Position numbers and translations under genes: made by a program. The notes under the pieces are model-generated. The model ran no database searches. It saw only the letters and a program-made list of their open reading frames with translations, and was not told the DNA's origin. Positions 37,376 to 45,167 of a DNA stretch of 64,000 nucleotides are shown here, one piece after another (the stretch's first letter is position 1; every line of letters begins with the position of its first letter). The DNA is taken from NCBI RefSeq assembly GCF_003628555.1, contig NZ_CP021731.1:1364001-1428000 (forward strand), given 5' to 3'. This DNA is from Azoarcus sp. DN11. GTDB taxonomy: Bacteria > Pseudomonadota > Gammaproteobacteria > Burkholderiales > Rhodocyclaceae.

Positions 37376-38602
37376 ATGAAAGACGTCGATTTCGTGACCG
37401 AAGAACGCTGCCTGCGACCGAGCCTGCGCATCGCACTGGTGACGGAGACCTGGGCACCCGAGATCAACGGTGTCGCGATGACACTGGGCCGGATGGTCGA
37501 CGGCCTGATCGCGCGCGGGCACCACGTGCAGCTCGTGCGCCCGCGTCAGGCGCTGTCCGAGCGCGCCGCGGACGGGCCGGGCTTCGAGGAAGTGCTGGCG
37601 CACGGGATGAAGATCCCCAAGTACGATGGCTTGCGCTTCGGGCTGCCGGCGCGCACGCGGCTCCACCGCCTGTGGTCGCGCCACCGGCCGGACATCGTGC
37701 ATGTGGCGACCGAAGGGCCGCTGGGCTGGTCGGCGGTGTCGGCGGCGACGCGCCTGGGCATTCCGGTGACGTCGGATTTCCACACCAACTTCGACAGCTA
37801 CAGCACGCACTACGGCGTGGGCTGGCTGGAGCGCCCGGTCGCCGCGTGGCTGAAGCGCATGCACAACCGCACGGCGGTGACCTTCGTGCCGACGCGCGCG
37901 ATGGCGCAGGCGCTGCGGGCGCGCGGCTACCGGTCGGTCGACGTGGTGGCGCGCGGCGTGGATACCGAGCTCTTCAGCCCGGCGCGCCGCAGCGCGGCGC
38001 TGCGCAGCGAATGGGGCGTCGCCGCGGACGAGTTGGTGGTGGTGTGGGTCGGGCGCGTGGCGCCGGAGAAGAACCTGCCGCTGGTGCTGGAGGCCTTCGC
38101 CGCGATCCGTCGGCAGGATCCGAAGGCACGGCTGGTCATCGTCGGCGACGGGCCGCTGCGCAAATCGCTGCAGGAAACCCACCCGGATGTCGTGTTCGCC
38201 GGTGCGCGCCGCGGCGAGGACCTGGCGACGCACTACGCCTCCGGCGACCTGTTCCTGTTCCCCAGCCTGTCGGAGACCTGGGGCAATGTCACGCTGGAGG
38301 CGATGGCCTGCGGCCTGTGCGTCGTCGCCTACGACCACGCGGCGGCGTCCGAAGTGATCTCCAGCGGCTGCGACGGCCTCCTCGTGAAGCCGGGCGCGGC
38401 GGCGGCCTTCGTCGCCGAATCGGTGCTCGCCGCGTCGGACACCGGCTTGCGCGCGCGGCTCGCCGCGGCGGCGCGCCGGCGCAGCGAATCGATGGATTGG
38501 GAGCGCATCCACGACCGCTTCGCGAGCGCGCTGCAGCGCGTCGTGGATGAAGCACAGGCGGCGCTTCCCGACATGTTTTCCTTCAAGGCAACGGTGCGCT
38601 GA
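37376..38602 (+). CDS. Glycosyltransferase family 4 (GT-B)
   Basis: This 408-residue enzyme is like GDP-mannose-dependent alpha-mannosyltransferases and other GT4 members. The N-terminal domain begins with RIALVTETWAPEINGVAMT; the C-terminal nucleotide-binding domain has VWVGRVAPEKN, IVGDGPLR and the E-x7-E motif in SETWGNVTLEAMACG. It transfers a sugar to a lipid or glycan acceptor at the inner face of the membrane; the acceptor is not known. Its TGA overlaps the ATG of the next gene by one base, and such GT4/phosphoesterase pairs suggest a lipid- or envelope-glycan pathway. Confidence 0.88.
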   Translation: MKDVDFVTEERCLRPSLRIALVTETWAPEINGVAMTLGRMVDGLIARGHHVQLVRPRQALSERAADGPGFEEVLAHGMKIPKYDGLRFGLPARTRLHRLWSRHRPDIVHVATEGPLGWSAVSAATRLGIPVTSDFHTNFDSYSTHYGVGWLERPVAAWLKRMHNRTAVTFVPTRAMAQALRARGYRSVDVVARGVDTELFSPARRSAALRSEWGVAADELVVVWVGRVAPEKNLPLVLEAFAAIRRQDPKARLVIVGDGPLRKSLQETHPDVVFAGARRGEDLATHYASGDLFLFPSLSETWGNVTLEAMACGLCVVAYDHAAASEVISSGCDGLLVKPGAAAAFVAESVLAASDTGLRARLAAAARRRSESMDWERIHDRFASALQRVVDEAQAALPDMFSFKATVR

Positions 38603-39450
38603 TGCCCCAGGTACGTTCCGTATTCATCTCCGACGTTCATCTCGGCACCCGTGCGTGCCAGGCCGACCGGCTGCTCGATTTCCTGCGCGAACACCCGTCT
38701 GACTACCTCTACATGGTGGGCGACATCGTCGACTTCTGGGCGATGAACCGCGGCATCCACTGGAGCGTGGCGCAGAACACCGTGGTGCAGAAGGTGCTGC
38801 GGCGCGCGCGCGGGGGATGCAAGGTGTTTTTCATTCCCGGCAATCACGACGAGGCACTGCGCGAGTACTCGGGGATCGCGTTCGGCGACATCCGCGTCGA
38901 GGCGGAATGGATGCATGAGGCGGCCGACGGACGCCGCTACTGGCTCGTGCATGGCGACGAATACGACCAGGTCACGCGCCACCACCGCTGGGTCGCGGTG
39001 CTGGGCGACGTCGGCTACAACACGCTGGTGCGCATCAACCTGTGGCTGTCGCGCGTGCGCCGGCTGCTGCGGCGGCCGGGTTACTGGTCGCTGGCAGGCT
39101 ATGCGAAGCAGAAGGTGAAGCGTGCGGTGAATTTCATCTTCGACTTCGAGGCGTCGATCGCCCACGCGACGCATCGCAAGGGGGCGGACGGGGTGATTTG
39201 CGGCCATATCCACTGGGCCGCCGACGCGCAGATCGAGGGTGTGCGCTATCTGAACTGCGGCGACTGGGTGGATAGCTGCACCGCGATCGTCGAGCATCTC
39301 GACGGACGCATGGAAATGGTGCGCTGGGGTGTGCCACGTGCATACGGCGCGGCGCAGCCGGTGTTCGACCGCGCCGACCTGCCGGGGCTGGCGACGGCCC
39401 GCGTGGCCGATCCGGCGGCACCCTCCGGGATCAGCGGGCGCATGCCCTGA
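38602..39450 (+). CDS. LpxH-like calcineurin-type metallophosphoesterase
   Basis: This 282-residue protein resembles UDP-2,3-diacylglucosamine diphosphatase. Metal-binding motifs are present in order: FISDVHLG (D10, H12), VGDIVDFW, PGNHDEAL, VHGDEYD and GHIHWA. Between the last two lies a helical insertion, rich in Arg, Trp and Leu, that in LpxH binds the acyl chains. The C-terminal tail beyond residue 245 is longer than in E. coli LpxH. Whether it acts in lipid A synthesis or on another lipid pyrophosphate is open. It is translationally coupled to the glycosyltransferase. Confidence 0.85.
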   Translation: MPQVRSVFISDVHLGTRACQADRLLDFLREHPSDYLYMVGDIVDFWAMNRGIHWSVAQNTVVQKVLRRARGGCKVFFIPGNHDEALREYSGIAFGDIRVEAEWMHEAADGRRYWLVHGDEYDQVTRHHRWVAVLGDVGYNTLVRINLWLSRVRRLLRRPGYWSLAGYAKQKVKRAVNFIFDFEASIAHATHRKGADGVICGHIHWAADAQIEGVRYLNCGDWVDSCTAIVEHLDGRMEMVRWGVPRAYGAAQPVFDRADLPGLATARVADPAAPSGISGRMP

Positions 39451-39510
39451 GCGGTCGCTTCGGCAGGCATCGCCGGCGGCCCGCCCGGGAACGCCGCCGG
39501 CCGGCCGCGT

Positions 39511-39696
39511 TCAGTCGTTGTCCTTCAGCCACTCCGGCAGCGTGCGGTTGCCGGCGTTCTCCTGAACGTACTGGCGGATCAGCCGACGAACGACCTGTGA
39601 GGGCGTCAGATCCTTGCTGGCGCAGATCTCTTCGAAGAGCCGCTTCTTTTCCGGGTCGATCAGCAGGGTCAGGCGGGCAGTCCGATTCTCTTTCAT
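39511..39696 (-). CDS. Ribbon-helix-helix (CopG/Arc-like) regulator
   Basis: This 61-residue protein has an N-terminal strand (RTARLTLLIDPEK) followed by helix-turn-helix segments KRLFEEICASKDLTPSQVVRRLIRQYVQEN, as in ribbon-helix-helix DNA-binding dimers. The LTPSQVVRRLIR segment is the usual second helix. Its start lies 21 bp from a pair of ATTAACAT direct repeats and 255 bp from the divergent Ehr operon. No toxin gene is beside it, so it is probably an autonomous repressor. The Shine-Dalgarno is weak. Confidence 0.78.
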   Translation of the reverse strand: MKENRTARLTLLIDPEKKRLFEEICASKDLTPSQVVRRLIRQYVQENAGNRTLPEWLKDND

Positions 39697-39717
39697 CTCG
39701 CGTCACCGGCGACGGTG

Positions 39718-39763
39718 ATTAACATCAAATTAACATTGAAAGCGGCATCGGTATTAATGTAAT
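39718..39763 (+). promoter_or_regulatory. Promoter and direct repeats before the Ehr operon
   Basis: Two ATTAACAT copies start at 39718 and 39729, one DNA turn (11 bp) apart. They are followed by a sigma-70-like promoter TTGAAA-N16-TGTAAT (39736-39763) reading toward the Ehr operon. The second repeat abuts the -35 element. The arrangement fits binding by the adjacent ribbon-helix-helix protein. The leader from here to the first Ehr codon (about 180 bp) holds no convincing gene. Confidence 0.55.
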
Positions 39764-39950
39764 GTGCAAAGGATGCAAACGCAATGGCACACTCAGGGAG
39801 TCCGGCCGGTGGGCGAAAGGGAAGCGGTTCTCGGTTGCTGCATGGCACCGTCCGAAGGTGTGCGGCCCCGCGCGCGGTGCAATGCGCCCGGCTTGCGGCG
39901 CGGACGTGCCGCTGTGGGCGACCGTCGGCGCTGACATCGGGGGAGGAGGC

Positions 39951-41954
39951 GTGCTGGTTCTCGACTGGATCCTGATCGTCGTCGCGGGCTGGCTCGCGCT
40001 GGGGTTCGCCGGGATCGCGGCGTTGCGCAACACCGCGTTCGTCGCCCGCGTGCTGTTTCCGACCGGGGCCGTGCTCGCGGCCGCGCTCGCGGGGTTCGCC
40101 GCCGCTGCATTGCCCGGCTCGCCGGAGACCGCCGTGCTCGCGCTGGGCCTGCCCGGGCTGCCTTTCCACCTGCGTCTGGACGGGCTGTCGGCCTTTTTCC
40201 TGCTCGTGATCGGCGTGACCTCCTTCGGCATTTCGGTTTTCGCCGCGGGCTACTTCCGCCACGGCGAGGGCACGCCGCCCGGGCTGATGTGCCTCGAATA
40301 CCACATCTTCCTCGCCAGCATGGCGCTCGTCGTGCTCGCTGACGACGCCTACGCCTTCATGGTGATGTGGGAAACGATGGCCTTGTCGTCCTTCTTTCTC
40401 GTCACCGCGAACCACCGCGTGCCCGCGATCCGCGAGGCGGGCTTCCTTTATCTGCTGATCGCGCACATCGGCGCGATCGCGATCCTGCTGTGCTTCGGCG
40501 TGCTGCAGGCGAACACGGGCGACTACACCTTCGCCAACATGCGCGCGCAATCGCTGCCGCCGCTGTGGGCCTCGGCCGCCTTCCTCCTCGCGACGCTCGG
40601 TTTCGGCGCGAAGGCGGGCATCCTGCCGCTGCACGTGTGGCTGCCGGAGGCCCACCCGGCGGCGCCGTCGCCGGTGTCCGCGCTGATGAGTGCCGTGATG
40701 CTGAAAACGGCGGTCTACGGCCTGCTGCGCGTGAGCTTCGACCTGCTCGGCGCGCAGCAGTGGTGGTGGGGCGTGCTGCTCATGGCCGTCGGCCTCGCGA
40801 CGGCGCTGTACGGGGTGGTGTTCAGCGCGGTGCAGACCGACATGAAGCGCCTGCTCGCGTATTCGTCGATCGAGAACATCGGCCTGCTTTTCGTCGGTAT
40901 CGGCCTCGGCGTGCTGTTCAACGCCTACGGCATGAAGGCGCTGTCGGCGCTGGCGCTCACTGCGGCGCTGTACCACGTGGTCGCCCATGCCCTCTTCAAG
41001 AGTCTGCTGTTCCTCGCGACCGGCTCGGTGCTGCACTCGACCGGCGAGCGCAGCCTGGGCAAGCTCGGCGGTCTGATGCGACGCATGCCCTGGGTGGCCT
41101 GGCTGTCGCTCGTCGGCGTGCTGGCGAGTTCGGGGCTGCCGCCGTTCTCCGGCTTCGTCTCGGAATGGCTGCTGTTGCAGAGCTTCCTGTTCACGACGGG
41201 CCTGCCGGACTCCTTCCTCAACATGCTGGTGCCGGTGCTCGCGGCGGGCATCGCGCTGGTGGCAGCGCTCGCCGGCTACACGATGGTGAAGTTCTACGGC
41301 GTGATCTTCCTCGGCCAGCCGCGCGAGCCCAAGCTTGCCCACGCGCATCCGTCTTCGCCGCTCGAGCGCGCGGGCCTCGTCTGGCTCGGGGCGTGCTGCG
41401 TGCTGCTGGGACTCTTCCCGGCGCAGCTGATCGACCTGATCGACCGGGTCACACAACTCCTGGTGGGTGGCGGCATTGCCGACACGGTGCGCGCGAACGG
41501 CTGGCTGCTGCTGGCGCCGCGATCGCTCGATCGCGCGAGCTACGGCCCGCTGGTATTCCTGCTGGTGGTCAGCTTCGCGGTGCTGCTCGCGGTGGTGCTG
41601 GTGCGCAAGCTCTATCACGGCCGCCTGCGCCGTGCGCCGGCGTGGGATTGCGGCTATCCGGCGCAGACGCCGCGCATGCAGGATACGGCGGAGGGCTTTG
41701 GCCAGCCGATCCGCCAGATCTTCGAACCCTTCTTCCGCATGCGGCGCGAGCTGCCGTCGCCCTTTGACGCGAAGCCGCGTTACAGCGTCACGATCGAGGA
41801 CCATTTCTGGCACTGGCTGTATCTGCCGGTCGCCGGCCTCACCGCGCGCATCGCGCGCGGCATCGGGCGGCTGCAGCAGGGGCGCATCGCGATCTACCTG
41901 CTGTACAGCTTCGTGACCCTGATGGTCCTGCTGCTGGTGGTGGTGAAATCATGA
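39951..41954 (+). CDS. HyfB/NuoL-like antiporter subunit of Ehr complex
   Basis: This 667-residue membrane subunit has about 16 predicted helices. The central Mrp/NuoL-type domain has E in MVMWETMALSSF, K in GAKAGILPLHVWLPEAHP and K in SALMSAVMLKTAVYG, the proton-channel residues of this family. The C-terminal third has a long amphipathic region. The start is GTG at 39951, directly preceded by GGGAGGAGGC; the frame runs 189 bp upstream but has no ribosome-binding site and no helices. It is the first gene of the operon and overlaps the next by 4 bp. Confidence 0.9.
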   Translation: MLVLDWILIVVAGWLALGFAGIAALRNTAFVARVLFPTGAVLAAALAGFAAAALPGSPETAVLALGLPGLPFHLRLDGLSAFFLLVIGVTSFGISVFAAGYFRHGEGTPPGLMCLEYHIFLASMALVVLADDAYAFMVMWETMALSSFFLVTANHRVPAIREAGFLYLLIAHIGAIAILLCFGVLQANTGDYTFANMRAQSLPPLWASAAFLLATLGFGAKAGILPLHVWLPEAHPAAPSPVSALMSAVMLKTAVYGLLRVSFDLLGAQQWWWGVLLMAVGLATALYGVVFSAVQTDMKRLLAYSSIENIGLLFVGIGLGVLFNAYGMKALSALALTAALYHVVAHALFKSLLFLATGSVLHSTGERSLGKLGGLMRRMPWVAWLSLVGVLASSGLPPFSGFVSEWLLLQSFLFTTGLPDSFLNMLVPVLAAGIALVAALAGYTMVKFYGVIFLGQPREPKLAHAHPSSPLERAGLVWLGACCVLLGLFPAQLIDLIDRVTQLLVGGGIADTVRANGWLLLAPRSLDRASYGPLVFLLVVSFAVLLAVVLVRKLYHGRLRRAPAWDCGYPAQTPRMQDTAEGFGQPIRQIFEPFFRMRRELPSPFDAKPRYSVTIEDHFWHWLYLPVAGLTARIARGIGRLQQGRIAIYLLYSFVTLMVLLLVVVKS

Positions 41955-42898
41955 GTGTCGCGGGCCTGTTCGCGCAGTTGCTCGCCGTGGTGCTCGCGCT
42001 CGCGCTGGCGCCCTTGCTGACGGGCTGGGTGAACCAGTGGCGCGCGTGGCTGCAGAACCGGCGCGCGCCGGGCCTGCTGCAACCCTATCGCGTGCTGCAC
42101 AAGCTGTTCAACAAGGAATCGGTCGTCGCCGAGCACGCGACGCCGCTGTTTCGCGTCGCGCCCTACATCATGTTCGGCTGCATGGCGCTGGCGTGCGGCA
42201 TCGCGCCGACGCTGTCGACCGACCTGCCGCTCGCGCCCGCGGCCGACGCGATCGCGTTGGTCGGCCTGTTCGCGCTGGCGCGGGTGTTCATCTCGCTTGC
42301 GGCAATGGATATCGGCACTTCCTTCGGCACGCTGGGCGCGCGGCGCGAGATGCTGATCGGCTTCCTCGCCGAGCCAGCGCTGCTGATGGTGCTGTTCTCG
42401 GCCTCGCTCATCACGCGCTCGACCTCGCTGGCGAATATCGTCGAGACACTCGCACACCAGCCCTTCGCGATCCACCCGAGCCTCGCCGTCGCGGGCGTTG
42501 CGTTCACGATGGTGTCGCTGGCGGAAAATGCGCGCGTGCCGGTCGACAACCCCGCCACCCATCTCGAACTGACGATGATCCACGAGGCGCTGATCCTGGA
42601 ATATTCGGGGCGCCATCTGGCGCTCGTCGAATGGGCAGCGTCGCTGAAGCTGTTCGCGTATTCGTGCATCGGGCTGGCGCTGTTCGTGCCGTGGGGCGTC
42701 GCAGAGGCGGGTACGCCGCTGGCAATCCTGTTCGCGATTCCGATGTTGGTCGTGAAGCTGGCGGTCGGCGGTGTGCTGCTCGCGCTGATCGAGACGATCA
42801 ACGCGAAGATGCGCCTCTTCCGCGTGCCGGAGTTCCTCGCGACGGCCTTCCTGCTCGCGGTGATCGCGTTGCTGGTGCATGTGCTGCTGGGGGCCTGA
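41951..42898 (+). CDS. HyfC/NuoH-like membrane subunit of Ehr complex
   Basis: This 315-residue protein has eight predicted helices, homologous to NuoH/HycD, the subunit joining the membrane arm to the peripheral arm. Conserved loops are present: NRRAPGLLQPYRVLHKLFNKE, FGTLGARREMLIGFLAEP and ENARVPVDNPATHLELTMIHEALILEYSG, with the acidic residues of the quinone/proton path. It overlaps the upstream gene by 4 bp and abuts the next. Confidence 0.92.
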   Translation: MSVAGLFAQLLAVVLALALAPLLTGWVNQWRAWLQNRRAPGLLQPYRVLHKLFNKESVVAEHATPLFRVAPYIMFGCMALACGIAPTLSTDLPLAPAADAIALVGLFALARVFISLAAMDIGTSFGTLGARREMLIGFLAEPALLMVLFSASLITRSTSLANIVETLAHQPFAIHPSLAVAGVAFTMVSLAENARVPVDNPATHLELTMIHEALILEYSGRHLALVEWAASLKLFAYSCIGLALFVPWGVAEAGTPLAILFAIPMLVVKLAVGGVLLALIETINAKMRLFRVPEFLATAFLLAVIALLVHVLLGA

Positions 42899-42899
42899 G

Positions 42900-43559
42900 G
42901 TGACGAACCTGCTGTCCCAGTCGATCAATCTCTTCGCCGTCGTGCTGCTCGTGCTCGCGTTCGCGATGATCGCGCAGCGCCGCATCCTGACGCTGATCCA
43001 TCTGTTCACGCTGCAGGGCGCGGCGCTGGCGGCGGCGACCCTGATCGTCGGCTACCTCACGGGCCAGCACCACTTGTACTTTTCCGCGGTGCTGACCTTC
43101 GTGCTGAAGGTGATCCTGATCCCGATCCTGCTGCACCGGGTGATCCGGCGCCTGAACGTGCGCTGGGACGTCGAGACGCTGTTCAACATTCCGACGACGA
43201 TGCTGATCGGCATCGTGCTGGTGATCTTCGCCTTCAACCTCGCCGCGCCGATCGCAGGCCTGTCCACCTCGATCGCGCGCGGCACGCTGGGGATCGCGCT
43301 CGCCTGCGTGCTGCTGTCCTTCCTGATGATGATCGTGCGCGCGAAGGCGGTGCCGCAGGTGATCGGCTTCCTGTCGATGGAGAACGGCCTGTTCTTCGCG
43401 GCCACCGCGGCGACCAGCGGCATGCCGATGATCGTCGAGCTGGGTATCGCATTCGACGTGCTGGTCGGCATCCTGATCCTCGGCGTGTTCATGTTCCAGA
43501 TCCGCGAGCAGTTCGACAGCCTGGACATCCGCCATCTCGAAAAGCTGAAGGAAGACTGA
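42900..43559 (+). CDS. HyfE/NuoK-like membrane subunit of Ehr complex
   Basis: This 219-residue protein has about seven helices and resembles HyfE/HycC-associated NuoK-type subunits. The N-terminal LFAVVLLVLAFAMIAQRRILTLIHLFTLQGAALA and VIGFLSMENGLFFAATA are typical. GTG at 42900 follows the previous stop by one base; a 7-codon upstream extension would lie within the preceding gene. The C-terminus is charged (HLEKLKED). Its last base is the first base of the next start codon. Confidence 0.88.
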   Translation: MTNLLSQSINLFAVVLLVLAFAMIAQRRILTLIHLFTLQGAALAAATLIVGYLTGQHHLYFSAVLTFVLKVILIPILLHRVIRRLNVRWDVETLFNIPTTMLIGIVLVIFAFNLAAPIAGLSTSIARGTLGIALACVLLSFLMMIVRAKAVPQVIGFLSMENGLFFAATAATSGMPMIVELGIAFDVLVGILILGVFMFQIREQFDSLDIRHLEKLKED

Positions 43560-45013
43560 TGGATCCGCTCCTCCTCGTTCTCGCGACTCCGCTGCTGGGC
43601 GGCGTGCTGCTCGCGTTGTGGGGCGACCGCGAGCGGGCGGGGGAGCTGAACGCCGCGATGAGCCTGCTGACATTGGCGGCGTCCGTGTGGCTCACGGTGA
43701 TCGTCGTGCGCGACGGGCCGCTCATGGTGTGGGGCGAGTGGTTCTTCGTCGATCCGCTCAACGTTTTCCTGGTGACGCTGACCGCCTTCGTGGGCTTCAC
43801 GACTTCGCTGTTTTCGCGGCCCTACATGCGCATCGAGCGCGACCACGGGAAGATGACGCCGGGGCGGATGCGGCTCTTCCACAGCATGTACCAGCTCTTC
43901 AACGGCATGATGCTGGTCGCGCTGACGACCAACAACCTCGGCATCCTGTGGGTGGCGATGGAGGCGGCGACGCTGACGACCGTGCTGCTGGTGTCGGTGT
44001 ATCGCACCGCGGCGAGCCTGGAGGCGGCGTGGAAGTACTTCATCCTGTGCGGCGTGGGCATCGCGCAGGCGCTGTTCGGGACGATCCTGCTCTACCTCGC
44101 GGCCGAGCGCGCGATCGGGGGCGGCGAGGGGGCGCTGCTGTGGACCCACCTTGCGCAATCCAAGCACCTGCTCGATCCCGGCATCCTGTCGCTGGCTTTC
44201 GTGTTCCTGCTGCTCGGCTATGGCACCAAGGTGGGCCTCGTGCCGGTGCACAACTGGTTGCCCGACGCGCACGCGGAAGGCCCGACGCCGATCTCGGCGG
44301 TGCTGTCGGGGCTGTTGCTGAACGTCGCGCTGTATGCCTTGCTGCGCTGCAAGGTGCTGGCGGACGGGGCGCTTGCGAACGGCCTGCCGGGGCGCATGAT
44401 GATCGGCTTCGGCCTCGTCACCGTGGTCGTCGCGGCTTTCTTCCTGTCGCGCCAGCGCGACGTCAAGCGCATGTTCGCGTATTCGTCGATCGAGCACATG
44501 GGGCTGATGACCTTTGCCTTCGGCCTGGGCGGCCCGATCGCGAATTTTGCCGGGCTGCTGCACATGACCGTGCATGCGCTGGTGAAGTCGGCGATCTTCT
44601 TCGCCGTCGGCCACGCCGCGCAGAAGGCCGGTTCGCAAGCGATGGAGGACATCCGCGGCCTGCTGAAGGTGAATCCGACGGTTGGCTGGGGGCTCATGCT
44701 CGGCTCGCTGGCGATCCTCGGCATGCCGCCCTTCGGGGTGTTCGCGAGCGAGTTCCTGGTCCTGACGACGGCGATGCGTGAGGCGCCGTGGGCCACGCCC
44801 TTCCTGCTCGTCGCGCTCGGTGTGGCGTTCGCGGCGATCTTCGGGCGCGTGCAGCCGATGGTGTTCGGCGAGACTTCGCTGCGCCCGCTCGCCCACCCGC
44901 CGGCGCTGCTGCCGGTGTTCGCCCATCTCGGGCTCGCGCTGCTGCTGGGGCTTTACGTCCCGCCCTACCTGGACGGCTGGTACCGGCAGGCGGCCCAGAT
45001 GATAGGAGGCTAG
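43559..45013 (+). CDS. HyfF/NuoM-like antiporter subunit of Ehr complex
   Basis: This 484-residue antiporter-like subunit has about 14 helices. Channel residues are E in VAMEAATLTTVLLV, K in YGTKVGLVPVHNWLPDAHAEGPTP and K in RDVKRMFAYSSIEHMG. It forms the second proton-pumping unit with the HyfB-like protein. It starts with the ATG that overlaps the previous stop by one base. The next gene is 154 bp away, the only large gap in the operon. Confidence 0.9.
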   Translation: MDPLLLVLATPLLGGVLLALWGDRERAGELNAAMSLLTLAASVWLTVIVVRDGPLMVWGEWFFVDPLNVFLVTLTAFVGFTTSLFSRPYMRIERDHGKMTPGRMRLFHSMYQLFNGMMLVALTTNNLGILWVAMEAATLTTVLLVSVYRTAASLEAAWKYFILCGVGIAQALFGTILLYLAAERAIGGGEGALLWTHLAQSKHLLDPGILSLAFVFLLLGYGTKVGLVPVHNWLPDAHAEGPTPISAVLSGLLLNVALYALLRCKVLADGALANGLPGRMMIGFGLVTVVVAAFFLSRQRDVKRMFAYSSIEHMGLMTFAFGLGGPIANFAGLLHMTVHALVKSAIFFAVGHAAQKAGSQAMEDIRGLLKVNPTVGWGLMLGSLAILGMPPFGVFASEFLVLTTAMREAPWATPFLLVALGVAFAAIFGRVQPMVFGETSLRPLAHPPALLPVFAHLGLALLLGLYVPPYLDGWYRQAAQMIGG

Positions 45014-45167
45014 AGTGCAACTACCCCCACGCTCACAGGTTTCGTGGAGGGCCGACTGCGCACAGCCGGCCCGTTCGGCGGGCGCGAAGCAGTGCTTCGC
45101 GAATTCCCCTCCTCACCCCCCCGAGGGGGCGCAGGCCTCCCTTGGGGCGGCCCGGCGGGAGGCCTGA
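45014..45167 (+). repeat. GC-rich dispersed-type repeat within the Ehr operon
   Basis: The 154-bp gap begins GCAACTACCCCCACGCTCAC and contains CCCCCCGAGGGGG and a GGCGGCCCGGCGGGAGGCC block. I recognise similar sequences as dispersed intergenic repeats in GC-rich betaproteobacteria, from memory only. The hairpin arms are at about 45114-45129. The GGGAGG at its 3' end serves as the ribosome-binding site of the large-subunit gene. Only one copy is seen in this window. Confidence 0.5.

Noticed and set aside
39511..39696. Toxin-antitoxin system around the ribbon-helix-helix gene
   Set aside because: No small toxin-like gene overlaps or follows it; neighbours are a phosphoesterase and the Ehr operon.
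39693..41813. A 706-codon antisense frame over the first Ehr gene
   Set aside because: Arg/His/Gln-rich with no recognisable fold; the plus strand encodes a clear NuoL-like protein.
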